From NCBI GenBank assembly GCA_023634235.1, contig JAMKCF010000088.1:124001-188000 (forward strand): a stretch of DNA of 64,000 nucleotides, read 5' to 3'. Position numbers and translations under genes: made by a program. The notes under the pieces were generated by a model. The model had not been told where the DNA came from and did no database searches. It saw only the letters and a program-made list of their open reading frames with translations. This DNA is from Pisaster brevispinus. Its lineage: Eukaryota > Echinodermata > Asteroidea > Forcipulatida > Asteriidae. Positions 1 through 9,833 of this stretch are shown here, piece after piece; the stretch's first letter is position 1; the number at the start of each line of letters is the position of its first letter.

Positions 1-300
1 TGATGAGAAGCAATTCAAGTTAAGTTTTCTTGCCCACAGTCATTTTTAATGAGATATCACCCAACTCACAAGGCTGGAAGGCAACTTCAAGGTGAGGGCT
101 ACACTTAACTGATTTGGGCTTTCAACCCAGATCAACTGTCATCAGAGACACGTTGCCACCTACTTCTGGGGCTGAAACAGGGTTACCCCATTCACAGTCC
201 GTAAGGATATAGGCATGGGTATCATCCACTAGGAGCCTGGCTGGTAGAGCTGAATGCACTACATTCCCAACTTGTTATGAAGCAATTATGGTTAAGTGCC
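1..300 (+). repeat. probable SINE body fragment, truncated
   Basis: Not a coding region. The stretch ends with a segment (atgaagcaattatggttaag) that resembles the body just upstream of the tRNA-like heads at 1.1 and 4.3 kb, where 'catggttaag' also occurs. It stops abruptly at the edge of the 66-bp minisatellite near 300, so a related SINE has probably lost its tRNA-like part. The link rests on short shared strings only. Confidence 0.4.
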
Positions 301-751
301 GTCACACGAATGACCAGCAGTGATTGGAGTGTAGCAGTGAGTTTATTAATCAGCACAACCTGTGCCGTCACATGGATGACCTGCAGTTGTTGGAGTGCAG
401 CAGTGAGTTTATTAATCAGCACAACCTGTGCCGTCACATGGATGACCAGCAGTGATTGGAGTGTAGCAGTGAGTTTATTAATCAGCACAACCTGTGCCGT
501 CACATGGATGACCTGCAGTTGTTGGAGTGCAGCAGTGAGTTTATTAATCAGCACAACCTGTGCTGTCACATGGATGACCTGCAGTGGTTGGAGTGTAGCA
601 GTGAGTTTACTAATCAGCACAACCTGTGCCGTCACATGGATGACCTGCAGCGGTTGGAGTGTAGCAGTGAGTTTACTAATCAGCACAACCTTTGCTGTCA
701 CATGGATGACCTGCAGTGGCTGGAGTGCAACAGTGAGTTTACTTATCAGCA
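277..751 (+). repeat. 66-bp minisatellite array with zinc-finger-like translation, plus orientation
   Basis: Seven to eight direct copies of a 66-bp unit. Since 66 is 3x22, every unit keeps frame and overlapping open frames arise. One plus frame gives a 22-residue unit around 'ECSSEFTNQHNLCRHMDD'. The spacing C...F-x5-L-x2-H matches the second half of a C2H2 zinc finger, but the first CxxC pair and the second His of the H-x3-H pair are missing. A protein-coding role is not supported: there is no start context, neighbouring units carry different changes, and the same repeat occurs in the opposite orientation nearby. Two unit types alternate in the first part (ccagcagtgattgg versus cctgcagttgttgg), which points to amplification as a dimer. 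Confidence 0.85.
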
Positions 752-815
752 CAGTGACGGCACAGGTTGTGCTGATTAGTAAACTCACCTCTACACTCCA
801 ACCACTGCAGGTCAT
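752..815 (-). repeat. inverted 66-bp minisatellite unit at array edge
   Basis: Directly after the plus-oriented array one unit appears as its reverse complement (gacggcacaggttgtgctga...). It gives a local foldback with the preceding unit and marks an orientation switch in the array. Confidence 0.8.
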
Positions 816-874
816 ATCAATAATAGTAGTGGCTTCTTATATAGCACTCATATCGATCACTCAGTGATGCTCAA

Positions 875-1235
875 GGCGCTTCAACATTAAGTATTTTCCT
901 GCAAGTTATTTTTTGGGTTACGTTTGAATTATCAGACCAACTCCTTTACATAGCACATTGTAATGGTTTACAAGGTGCTGTGGCACAATATGCTGCCAAT
1001 CAAACCAGGAACACCGGGGCAGACCCCTTCTCTTTTTCATAAATGCACTTGGTTCTTTTACGTGCCTTACACAACACACAATGGACAAACGACTTTACAT
1101 TCCATCCAAAGAATTAAGCATTCATGGTTAAGACACAAGTGTTGCGGTCGGGAATCGAACCCAAATTCTGCTCATCAGAAACACCAGAGCTTGAGTCCAG
1201 TGCTCTTAACCGCTCGGCAACGATATGCCATGTGA
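875..1235 (-). mobile_element. tRNA-Leu-like SINE, copy A
   Basis: Read on the minus strand, the tRNA-like head lies at about 1144-1223. It has an A-box-like segment (TGCCGAGCGGTTAAGAGC), a CAA anticodon in a loop flanked by ACTGGACT and AGCTCTGG, and a B box (GGGTTCGATTCCC). The body then runs to about 880. Acceptor-stem pairing is poor, so this is SINE-like rather than a functional tRNA gene. Copy B at 4045-4380 shares the body and also the minisatellite flank on the head side, so the two copies probably arose by local duplication and not by two insertions. Confidence 0.7.
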
Positions 1236-2090
1236 CGGCACAGTTTGTGCTGGTTAGTAAACTCACTGCACTCCAACCACTGAAGGTCATCCATGTGACT
1301 ACACAGGTTGTGCTGATAAGTAAACTCAGCGGTACACTCGAACCACTGCAGGTCAGCCATGTGACTGCACAGTCTATGCTTATTAGTATACTCATTGCAC
1401 TCCTACCAGTGCAGGTCAGCCAATTGACGGCACAAATTGTGCTGATTAGTGAACTCAGTGTACTCCAACCACTGTAGGTCCTCCATGTGACGACACAGGT
1501 TGTGCTAAAAACTAAACTCACTGCCAAACTCCACCCAATGCCGGTCATTCGTGGGATGGCACAGATTGTGGTGATTAGTAAACTCACTGCAGTCCAACCA
1601 CTGCAGGTCATCCATGTGACGGCACAGATTATGCTGATTAGTAAATTCACTGCTACACTCCAGCCACTGCAGGTCCTCCATGTGACATCACAGGTTGTGC
1701 GGATTAGTAAACTAACTGCCGCACTCCAACCACTGCAAGTCATCCTTGTGACGGCACAGATTGTGCTGATTAGTAAACTTACTGCTGCACTCCAACTTCT
1801 GCAGGTCCTCCATGTGGCGGCGCAGATTGTGCTGATTAGTTAGCCCACTGCTCTCCAACCACTGGAGGTGATCCTTTTGACAGAAAAAGTTGTGCTGATT
1901 AGTAAACTCACTGCTACACTCCTACCACTGTGGGTCATCAATGTGACGGCACAAATTGTGCTTTTAAGTAAACTTACTGCTGCACTGCAACCACTGCAGG
2001 TCATCCATGTGATGGCCGAGTTGTGTTGATTAGTAAACTCACTGCTACACCCCAGGCACCGCAGGTCATTCATGTGACAGCACTGGTTGT
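1236..2090 (-). repeat. 66-bp minisatellite array, minus orientation
   Basis: About 13 diverged units of the same family as 277-751, now on the minus strand (units contain 'gtgctgattagtaaactcac' on the plus strand). Copies differ from one another far more than in the first array, with small indels that break the frame, so this block is older or evolves without homogenisation. Confidence 0.85.
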
Positions 2091-2184
2091 GGTACTGTTG
2101 TGTTGATTAATTTTATTGAAAGGAATTGACCTTGGCATTTATAATCTTTAATGTTTTTTTTTCTTTGTTGTTTATGTCTTACAG

Positions 2185-2291
2185 CTCTCTTTATCTGGAT
2201 CCTGTTTTCATTTTTCCTTCACTGGTTTTTCATCATGCTTAACCTTTTCATCAGCCTCCCTGAGTGTAGACCAATATTTAATGTGATGCAG
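2185..2291 (+). other. exon-like cassette P1 (107 nt)
   Basis: Preceded by a pyrimidine-rich tract ending in 'cttacag' and followed by 'gtaagaag', a strong acceptor and donor pair. The interior is related to cassette P2 at 3447-3551 (shared 'tgagtgtaga' block). No coding frame is evident. It may be a non-coding exon or a splice-competent repeat unit. Confidence 0.5.
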
Positions 2292-2615
2292 GTAAGAAGC
2301 AAGTCCTGGTTTGTTATCTTTAGTTTGTGAAACTAAGTTTCTAAAAATTTGCTGGCTGTGTTTTAAAAATGCAAGATGCCTTTAAAATGATATGTTATAG
2401 TGGGGTAGCATTTACTCTTAAGTTTTGTTTCAGGGAATACTAGTCTCTCACATGAGTCTACAGAATTTTACCATTTCAAATTTGTAGCAGAATTTGCTGA
2501 GTACCAAAAGACCTTTGTTTGCCATTTCAAGTTCAAACATTTTGTTGATGTTACCAGTCTGTAGCACTGTAATCATTCAGTCGAATCAATTTCGTTCTGT
2601 TGTAAAAGCAACTCA
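2292..2615 (+). repeat. intron-like segment present in three diverged copies
   Basis: The sequence after the P1 donor recurs after P2 (3552-3880) and after the P3 remnant (4556-4885). All three carry 'gtaagaagca', a 'ccagtctgta'-like block and a 'gaatcaa' block in the same order. The repeating module is therefore cassette plus downstream spacer plus minisatellite, about 1 kb long. Confidence 0.6.
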
Positions 2616-3045
2616 CTGCACTCCAACCATTGCAGGACATCCATGTGACGGCACAGATTGTGCTGATGAGTAAACTCACTGCACTCCAAGCACAGCAGGT
2701 CAATTATGTGAAAGCAAGGATTGTGCTGACTAGTAAACTCAATGTACTCCTACAACTGCAGGTCAGCCATGTAACGGCACAGATTGTGCTGATTAGTAAA
2801 CCAAATGCACTCCAACCACTGCAGGTCATCTATGTGACAGCACAAGTTGTGCTGTTTAGTAATCTCACTCCTACCACTCAGGTGATCCATATAATGGCAT
2901 AGCTTGGGCTAAAAAGTAAACTCACTGCCACACTCCAACCACTGCTGGTCATTCGTGTGACAGCACAGGCTGTGCTGATGAGAAAACTCACTGCACTCCA
3001 ATTGCTGCAGGTCATCCTTGTGACGGCACAGGTTGTTGTAATTGT
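2616..3045 (-). repeat. 66-bp minisatellite block, minus orientation
   Basis: About six diverged units ('actcactgcactccaaccat'-like) continuing the family after the first module. Confidence 0.75.
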
Positions 3046-3129
3046 GTGTAGGTTTATTGCTTGGACAATAATGAATCTTGGCAATTTAAATGATTAATAC
3101 GGTTTCTCTTTCTTGTTCCAATCTCACAG

Positions 3130-3165
3130 CTCTCTTATCTCGACCCTTTTATTTTAAATTTAAAC
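3130..3165 (+). other. truncated cassette with acceptor only
   Basis: 'tctcacag' followed by 'ctctcttatctcgaccc' matches the start of cassettes P1 and P2; the rest of the cassette and the donor are missing. Confidence 0.35.
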
Positions 3166-3237
3166 GTTTTTTGTCTAAACCAGTCAGTTATACTGTGCCT
3201 GTTCAGTTGAATCAACTGTGTTCTGGTGTGTAAGAAC

Positions 3238-3345
3238 CTCACTGCTACACTTACTACTTAGGTCATCCTTGTGACAGTGCAGGCTGTGCTGATTAGTAAA
3301 CTCACTGCTTCACTCCAATGACTGCTTGCAACAATGTGACGGCAC
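3238..3345 (-). repeat. 66-bp minisatellite remnant
   Basis: One to two diverged units in minus orientation between the truncated cassette and cassette P2. Confidence 0.6.
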
Positions 3346-3446
3346 AAGTTGCTGTACTGTTGTGATGATTTATTGTATGAAAAAGAATTGGCTTTGGCAT
3401 TATTAATCATGAAAGGTGCTTTTTCTTTCTTGTTTATATCTTACAG

Positions 3447-3551
3447 CCCTCTCATCTTGATCCTGCTTTCAATTCTCATTGACTGTCATTTCATCATGAA
3501 GAACATTTTAAGCAGCCTTCCTGAGTGTAGATCAATATTTTTGTGATGAGG
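3447..3551 (+). other. exon-like cassette P2 (105 nt)
   Basis: Acceptor 'tatcttacag' and donor 'gtaagaag' flank an interior similar to P1. A short frame overlaps it (from 3349 through the cassette), but it is not shared with P1, so coding is unlikely. Confidence 0.5.
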
Positions 3552-3874
3552 GTAAGAAGCACGTTCTAGTTTGTTATCTTAAAACTTTGAATTTGTGTTT
3601 TAAAATTAATCAGTGGCTACCTATGTCTTGAAAAATCAATATGCTTTTAAGAACATAATGTTTAGTGGTGTTGCATATGTATATTCTAAGTTTTCAAGAT
3701 TATCGGTTGTCTCCCACATGAGGTCACAACGTTTTATTGCTCCAAATTTATTGCAGAGCTTGGCTGATGACGAATAGACTCTTGCTAGCCATTTTTTATA
3801 AAAACAATTTTTTGTTAATACCAGTCTGTAATACTGTAATCTTGCAGTTGAATCAGTTTTATTCTGGAGTAAAC

Positions 3875-4044
3875 AAAACTCACTGCAGGTCATCCATGTG
3901 ACGGCACAGGTTGTGCTGATTAATAAACTCACTGCTACACTCCAACCACTGCTGGTCATCCATGTGACGGCACTGGTTGTCAAGCTAGTAAAACTCAATG
4001 TTAAACTAACCTTTGCAGGTCAATGTGACACAGGCAGTCTCACT
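3875..4044 (-). repeat. 66-bp minisatellite block, minus orientation
   Basis: Two to three diverged units; one is interrupted by short unrelated sequence before the SINE copy B. Confidence 0.65.
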
Positions 4045-4380
4045 ACCCTCTAATCACAAGTTATTATTGAATTATCAGACCTACTCCTTTACATAGCACC
4101 ATGTAATGGTTTACAAGGTGCTGTGGCACAATATGCAGCCAATCAAACCAGGAACACCAGGGCCCTCCAGTCTCTTTTCCACAAATGCACTGGATTCTTT
4201 TACGTGCCTTACACAACACACGGGACAAACGACTTTACATTCCATCCGAAGGATGAAGCATTCATGGTTAAGTGTCTTGCTAAAGGACAAAGTGTTACGG
4301 TCGGGAATCAAACCCAAACTCTGCTCATCAGAAATACCAGAGCTTGAGTCCAGTGCTCTTATCTGCTCGGCAACGATATG
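4045..4380 (-). mobile_element. tRNA-Leu-like SINE, copy B
   Basis: Second copy of the element at 875-1235. The tRNA-like head is at about 4295-4374 on the minus strand; a base change in the T-arm (TTTGATTCCC in place of TTCGATTCCC) weakens the B box. The body matches copy A over most of its length. The following minisatellite (from 4381) also matches the one after copy A, supporting a segmental duplication. Confidence 0.7.
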
Positions 4381-4540
4381 CCATGTGACGGCACAGTTTG
4401 TGCTCGTTAATAAACTCACTGCACTCCAATCACTGAAGGTCATCCTTGTGACGGCACCGGTTGTGCTGATTGGTAAACTCATTGCTACACTCCAACCATA
4501 GCAGGTCATCCGTGTGACAGCACAGGTTGTGCTGACTAGC
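4381..4540 (-). repeat. 66-bp minisatellite block after SINE copy B
   Basis: About two and a half units in minus orientation, paralogous to 1236-1400. Confidence 0.7.
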
Positions 4541-4885
4541 ATTTTTGTGACAGGGGTAAGAAGCACGTCCTTGTTAAGTTATTTGAAGTTTTAAAAATCG
4601 TGTTTTACAAATACTTGCTGCCTCTGTCTTGAAAATGCTTTTAAAATCTTTTAAAATCTTACGCTTTTATCTGTGTTTTAGGAATTTGTAAATCTTTTTT
4701 TTTCATTTTTTTTTCAAGATTTTAAGTTTTCTCCTAAATGAGGTAAAAAATGTTAACTGCTTCAAGATTGTCGGAGAGTATGGCTGATTACCAAAAGATA
4801 CTTGTTAATTCAACAGTTTGTTTTGTTGGTACTTGTCTGTAATACTGTAATCCTTCAGTTGAATCAACTTTGTTTCAGTGTAAAA
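4541..4885 (+). repeat. cassette remnant P3 and its intron-like spacer
   Basis: Only the last bases of the cassette remain before the donor at 4556 ('ggggtaagaagcacgtcc'). The spacer downstream is the third copy of the segment described at 2292-2615. Confidence 0.5.
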
Positions 4886-5025
4886 TAAAATTGCATTTAA
4901 CCATTTCTTGTTTATTTCAAAAATCCTGAACAACTAGTGTTACTATTTGTATCTTAGGTATAGACCAGGATTTGATGAACATTTCATACTCAATGATGTG
5001 TGAGTCATGTGCACATTCACTGGTT

Positions 5026-5095
5026 ATTCTGGTTGGATTTGAACCTACACCCCTCACTATCTAGAGACGATGTCTTACCGCTAAACCACTGTACT
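5026..5095 (-). repeat. tRNA-like sequence (SINE head or tRNA relic)
   Basis: Minus strand: A-box-like 'GTGGTTTAGCGGTAAGAC' and B box 'GGTTCAAATCC' lie at tRNA spacing. The anticodon arm is irregular, so this is a relic and not a working tRNA. Confidence 0.55.
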
Positions 5096-5391
5096 TTCTG
5101 TGAAAAGAGGCCAGTTTGAATACTATAAAAGCACTCCACACTTAGTACATCACTTTGACTTAAAATACCCAGCTGTCAGACAAACATTCCAACACTTACA
5201 TGATTACAACATCATCGAGGCACCAAACTGCGCTAGTAGTGTGTCACACATGCGAGTGAATATAAAACAAAGACATGTATGCATTTTAAGGATTTTTTGT
5301 AATGGGGCTTTTTAGTGAAATTTGATCTGGTACTTGGCTAATATTTTTAGCAATAGTGCACTGTGCTATTTGGGGAATGGTTGCATTGACA

Positions 5392-5510
5392 GTAAAGAAT
5401 GTATTCTATTTTTACCCTTCCAACATTGCAAGATCAGCAGTGCATGCTCAGTGCTTTCCAAGTCCTGCTGAAGAAAATCCACAGCCTAATCAGGCGGGAT
5501 TCGACTGGAT
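5392..5510 (-). repeat. degenerate single copy of the 260-bp tRNA-SINE family
   Basis: From 'aaagaatg' through 'tttttaccc', 'agcagtgcatgctcagtgct' and 'aaaatccacag' to 'gcgggattcgac', the order of blocks matches the unit amplified at 36.4-40.4 kb. Divergence is high, so this is an old dispersed copy of the same family. Confidence 0.5.
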
Positions 5511-5822
5511 TCTAGACCCGGATGAGATAATCGCGAGACTACACTCTCGCTTGTCATTGTGTTGAGTTCTTGCTTAGACCTTATGCAGATGACATCATTT
5601 GAGTAAGAGGTGCTCTTGCCTAGATATCAAAGGGAGGTTGTTTGATGGCCAATCTTGTATACTGCCCATGCATTTCCATTGTTTACTCATGGTTTTACCT
5701 CTATGAAGACGGCATATTGACGTCAATGCATAAGGTCTACATAAAGAATTGATCTTTACGTATATATTCCAGAAAAATTTGGAAACTCTGTATTATTTAT
5801 GTTTTCCAAACCTCTTGTCCAG

Positions 5823-5909
5823 ATCCGATCCATTTTCTCCTTCACTTTCCTGAAGTAATTGTTGAGCAGTCTTCCAGAGTGAGCAGAATTTAGTTCCCAC
5901 TGCAAAAGG
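5823..5909 (+). other. exon-like cassette P4 (87 nt)
   Basis: The interior aligns with P2 (gatcc, then ttcac, then gagcagtcttcc, then agagtg), with donor 'ggtaagaatc'. The acceptor is weak ('cttgtccag'). Confidence 0.4.
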
Positions 5910-8336
5910 GTAAGAATCTGTTGACAATCTTTTTTTCTGTCAAAATTTTGTTAAATTTCTAAAATGTTGATAGCTGGCCTGTAGGTTAAACACATTTTCC
6001 AGGCATCCTTGTATTCAAAAATTGTAGTGGAGTTTAAGACATTTATGAGAAATCCGAAAAGGTTTCCAAGAATATTGGTCAAGCTTGACTTACCATGATC
6101 TTACAGTAAGTGAGCTTAAATTTAGGTCACCAAAAGTTTAGCTTTTAGCGTCCGTTTATAAAACATTTCAGTAATATTCTGTCTGAAAGGCTTTCATCTT
6201 TGAGAAATAAAACTGAGTTCGGTTTTCTAGTATTAATGATGTACATGATAATGTTAACAAGCAACACAAAACACTCCTTTTTTTTTAGCTTTAATGATTA
6301 CCAAAGTTCAGCATAAAACTAAAATTTGTAAACAAGTTGAGTAATACTTTTGTCTGAAATGCCGTCATCTTTGACAAAACAAGTTGACGTTGATCTCTCT
6401 TATTTTTGCTGTTGATGATTTACTCAACATGCATCACAAAACAACCATTTCAAGCTGATTTCTCAAAATCCAAAGCAACAATTTTCATAATTGTTCATGT
6501 CTATTAAAGACATTAGAATGTTCTCCTAAATAACTGTTCTTCTGGTGTTTTAAACTAGATACTGGTACTTAGTTATACTTTGCATGAAAAGCAAAACCTA
6601 AATTTAACATCCCATCTGAAGGAAATGATTACATATAAATGAGTTAAATTCAATAAAAATTGTTTTATAACGTTTACAAATTTATATATTTTTTTATCAG
6701 TGTCATCGCGGACAAAAATGCTGCATATCAAGAAAAGCTCCTAAGCGCCTAGGAATCAAAACAGCACTGTGTTGTCACACTACAGACTCGATCAAAACAA
6801 GGCAATGGTAAATTAATAGCAACGAAGATAAACAACCTTCATTCAGTTCATGTCATAACACTGACATAACACTGACCACGTCATAATGCTGACTGGTTTT
6901 ATGCTGGTTTTCTGAGGACCTGGTACTTTATTGTTGAATACACTTTTCATTTTTTTGACCTTTGCTAGGAACCATGGAGGGTGTTACAATTGGCGCGGGA
7001 AAAAAAAACACTACTTCAAAATTCGAAGTTGGGGGGTGGCTGGTTTTTCTGATCAATTTTTTTGTTTAATTACAGGGAGGAAAACTTTTTACCAAATAAT
7101 AACTAAACAAGAAAATATGCAAGGAATTTGAACTAGTTTAAGTGATTTCGTTCCAGTTCATCTTTAATGAAGCAGTTGTGGTCAAGTTGTTTTTCACACT
7201 ATTTGCTGAAGTGGTAACTGTTACTTTCTCTGACTCTACAAAGAATCTTCTCTATTAAAAAGGTCATGAATGCCCCACTCACCAAGGTATCTCTTTCCTG
7301 TTTGAAAGCCAACAAACATTCTCTTGAAATTCTGGGTCAAATTTATTAATGTAAACTAAGAATAGCAGTTTTATATAGAAAGTTGTAGGCCCCTAAGCTG
7401 TCATGGCATTGCATGACAAATCCCCTAGTTAATTAAAAACTACAAATAAATCCTGACATTATTTCATGCCAATCAGCCAAGTACAAATTATTTGCTTGTT
7501 ACATGTACTTTTGTGCATTGTTTGTGGCATCTGCGGAAGTTTGTTTATGTTTTCTCTCTTTTTTTTCTTTTTTTTAAAGGCACCATCTGTCAAAATGTTT
7601 TTCAGAAAACAATATTTGTTTGTTTGTGAGAAACGAGTGCAACTTTACAATAAAACTGTATTTATGCCCTCCACACCAACAGCACAAAGAAGATCTATTC
7701 TTCACATTAATAATCTTTACATCACCCAGGCTCTCTCCAAAAAAATTCAGGCACTGTTATTGACCACAAACTATCTTGGTTTGACTTTGTTTTGGGGCGG
7801 GGCAGTGACATCAACTCATGACAATAATAGGTGTCCTGCCAGCTCACATAACAAAGCACATCTTTATGTACCATACACTCACCGATCACAATCATTTAAA
7901 ACAACTTTGTTTATACAGGCATCCTGTCTGCAATGCCAGTAAAGAATCTGCTAGGTAACTCTCATCTGTTGTGTTAAACAAATAAATTTCCACTTTGAGA
8001 CATATGTAGCTTGCTTTTCATTTTGTTTTTCAGCAAAGGTTTTTCTTCTTCTGTCCATGCATACCTTGTAGCATATCTGTCAGTTGTCATGATTAGGTTC
8101 TGTCTAGATCCAACTGTCTGTTTGTTCTTCTTCTTGGTTCTGTTCTGTACCAGTCCCCAAGGCATTTTGGCAGGAGCCTAGGCCTCTGAAAGATGCCTTC
8201 CTACCAACATTATTTTCATTTCTTACATCTTGTTGATAGTTCCAGTTAGTTCCTTATGTGTTTTCTTCTTGATTCATTTTTTTTCATTTAGTTTGGAAAC
8301 AAATGTGAATTGAATGGAATTGAACAAGGGAAGAAG
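5910..8336. other. low-copy AT-rich sequence, no gene recognised
   Basis: I see no supported gene, tandem repeat or transposon ends. The longest open frame (7466-7942, 158 codons) begins in a low-complexity T-rich hydrophobic stretch and resembles no family I know; it is most likely chance. Confidence 0.5.
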
Positions 8337-8416
8337 TGTCATGTTTCGGATTGGAACCCACACTCTGAAAATATTAGAACACGAGTCCATTGTAACAGAC
8401 CACTCAGCCAAAATTA
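8337..8416 (-). repeat. tRNA-like sequence (Leu/Ser type relic)
   Basis: Minus strand: A-box-like 'TTGGCTGAGTGGTCTGTTA' and B-box-like 'GGGTTCCAATCC', with a long variable region as in class II tRNAs. The mutated B box argues against function. Confidence 0.5.
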
Positions 8417-8502
8417 CACAGGAACTAAATATTGAATGAAAACAGTCTTTTTATGAGCCATGTTTCATTTGTTAACAGCTTTTCATGTGTCATATTTTGC
8501 AG

Positions 8503-8600
8503 ACATCCTATTCAAGAAGTTGTTTGACTGTTGCCATTCACTGATATTGAATGAGATATTGAGCTGCCTTTCTGAGTGAAGTCATCTTTCCATACAACGA
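8503..8600 (+). other. exon-like cassette P5 (98 nt)
   Basis: Acceptor 'catattttgcag' and donor 'gtaagtc'. The interior shares 'gagatattgagctgcc' and 'tctgagtgaa' with P6 at 9729-9833, and more weakly a 'gagtg' block with P1, P2 and P4. The stop-rich interior does not support coding. Confidence 0.5.
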
Positions 8601-9297
8601 GTAAGTCTTGCATTTTGAGCTGATATTCTATCTCATGTCCCATGCATTGAAACTGTATCTCTCTCCATTGATGTTTTTCTTCTTCATCTAGAGTTATTCA
8701 CAAAATAGATGTGACTCGCGCCCAACGCTAAAATCAGGCCGTTCTCAATAATAGTGAAATGGCATTAAGATTGAGACATTTAAAACATCAGCCATGATAT
8801 CAATGTGTTGTGACATCCCAAAGAGGGACTCCAAGGTCAAATTCTGTTTTGTGATCCATTCAATTTTCATTAGGTAGAGGTCCTCATGAAAGTCTGGAAA
8901 AATTTACCTGACTCTAATCTCGTGTTCAAATGTTGTAAAATGTCATTTTGTCTAATATTCTTTCACAGCGAAATTTAAACATGATGTCATCGCACTTAAA
9001 AAACAAATGGGTTTGCAAAACAGAGAGGTTTTTTCCAGTCAGAAGGTAAAATCGAATGCTCTTTTGATTGAATATCATCAACATCCAGGATTGAACTAAA
9101 AATTCTCTGTACAAAAATATACAGACCAAACTTTGAAATGTGATGCCATTGAACTATTTTTGGATTTAAAAAAATTGCACTTATGGGGTTTCAATTACAG
9201 TGACATTTTACACTGTTTTAATGTGAGGTCAGAGACTTTTCAGTTTTCCCCCATTTCCATGTGCTTTATCTATTTTTTGTAATCATTTTCACTAGCT
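8601..9297. other. spacer between cassettes, nothing recognised
   Basis: AT-rich sequence without recognisable genes or repeats; open frames here are short and unsupported. Confidence 0.4.
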
Positions 9298-9436
9298 CTG
9301 AGTGAGATAAGTTTGGTCTCAACACTTTGACTCGCCGCTCTAGTCATCGTTAGGAGACTGATGAATCTACTCCATGGCATTAGACAGGAGTTGTTAGCAG
9401 GGCAGGCTTTTTCAAAAACTCTCTTATCTCACTCAG
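9298..9436. mobile_element. short inverted-repeat element (MITE-like, 139 bp)
   Basis: A perfect 14-bp terminal inverted repeat: CTGAGTGAGATAAG at 9298-9311 and its complement at 9423-9436. No clear target-site duplication could be fixed by eye. Confidence 0.45.
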
Positions 9437-9728
9437 GGATTGTATAGTTATGATGATCACTCCTCCTCTCTGCAAACAACAAATTTATTCTGCAGCAGTG
9501 CATCAATTTATAGGATTAGTTTGTATCAGAAATATGTTGTACTTGAAGACAGTGGACAGTACTCGGCGAAAACGTAAACCAAAAAGCACAACACTCCACC
9601 TTGCAGTGCATCAAAATTTACAAGCCAAAGTTGCATCATGATATATTGATTGAATTCAGCCAGTTCACAAAACATGTCATTCATCTGTAATCAATCCTGA
9701 AGAGCTTTTCATGTTTCATATTTTGCAG

Positions 9729-9833
9729 GCATCCTGTTCAAAAACCTTTTTGAGTGTTGCCGTTTAGTGATGCTACATCATGAAGGAGATATTGAGCTGC
9801 CTCTCTGAGTGAAACCAACTTTCCGTACAATAG
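9729..9833 (+). other. exon-like cassette P6 (105 nt)
   Basis: Acceptor 'catattttgcag' and donor 'gtaagtc', closely related to P5 in interior and in upstream intron sequence ('ttttcatgt' then 'catattttgcag'). Confidence 0.5.

Noticed and set aside
222..867. Overlapping 197-, 196- and 107-codon open frames on both strands
   Set aside because: They come from a 66-bp unit (a multiple of three) that keeps all frames open; no start context or conserved unit sequence supports a gene.
3541..3650. Box C/D snoRNA beginning at 'gtgatga' after cassette P2
   Set aside because: No D box (CTGA) at a suitable distance and no terminal stem.
7466..7942. 158-codon open frame as a membrane protein gene
   Set aside because: The hydrophobic start is a T-rich tract, there is no recognisable domain, and base composition matches the surrounding non-coding DNA.
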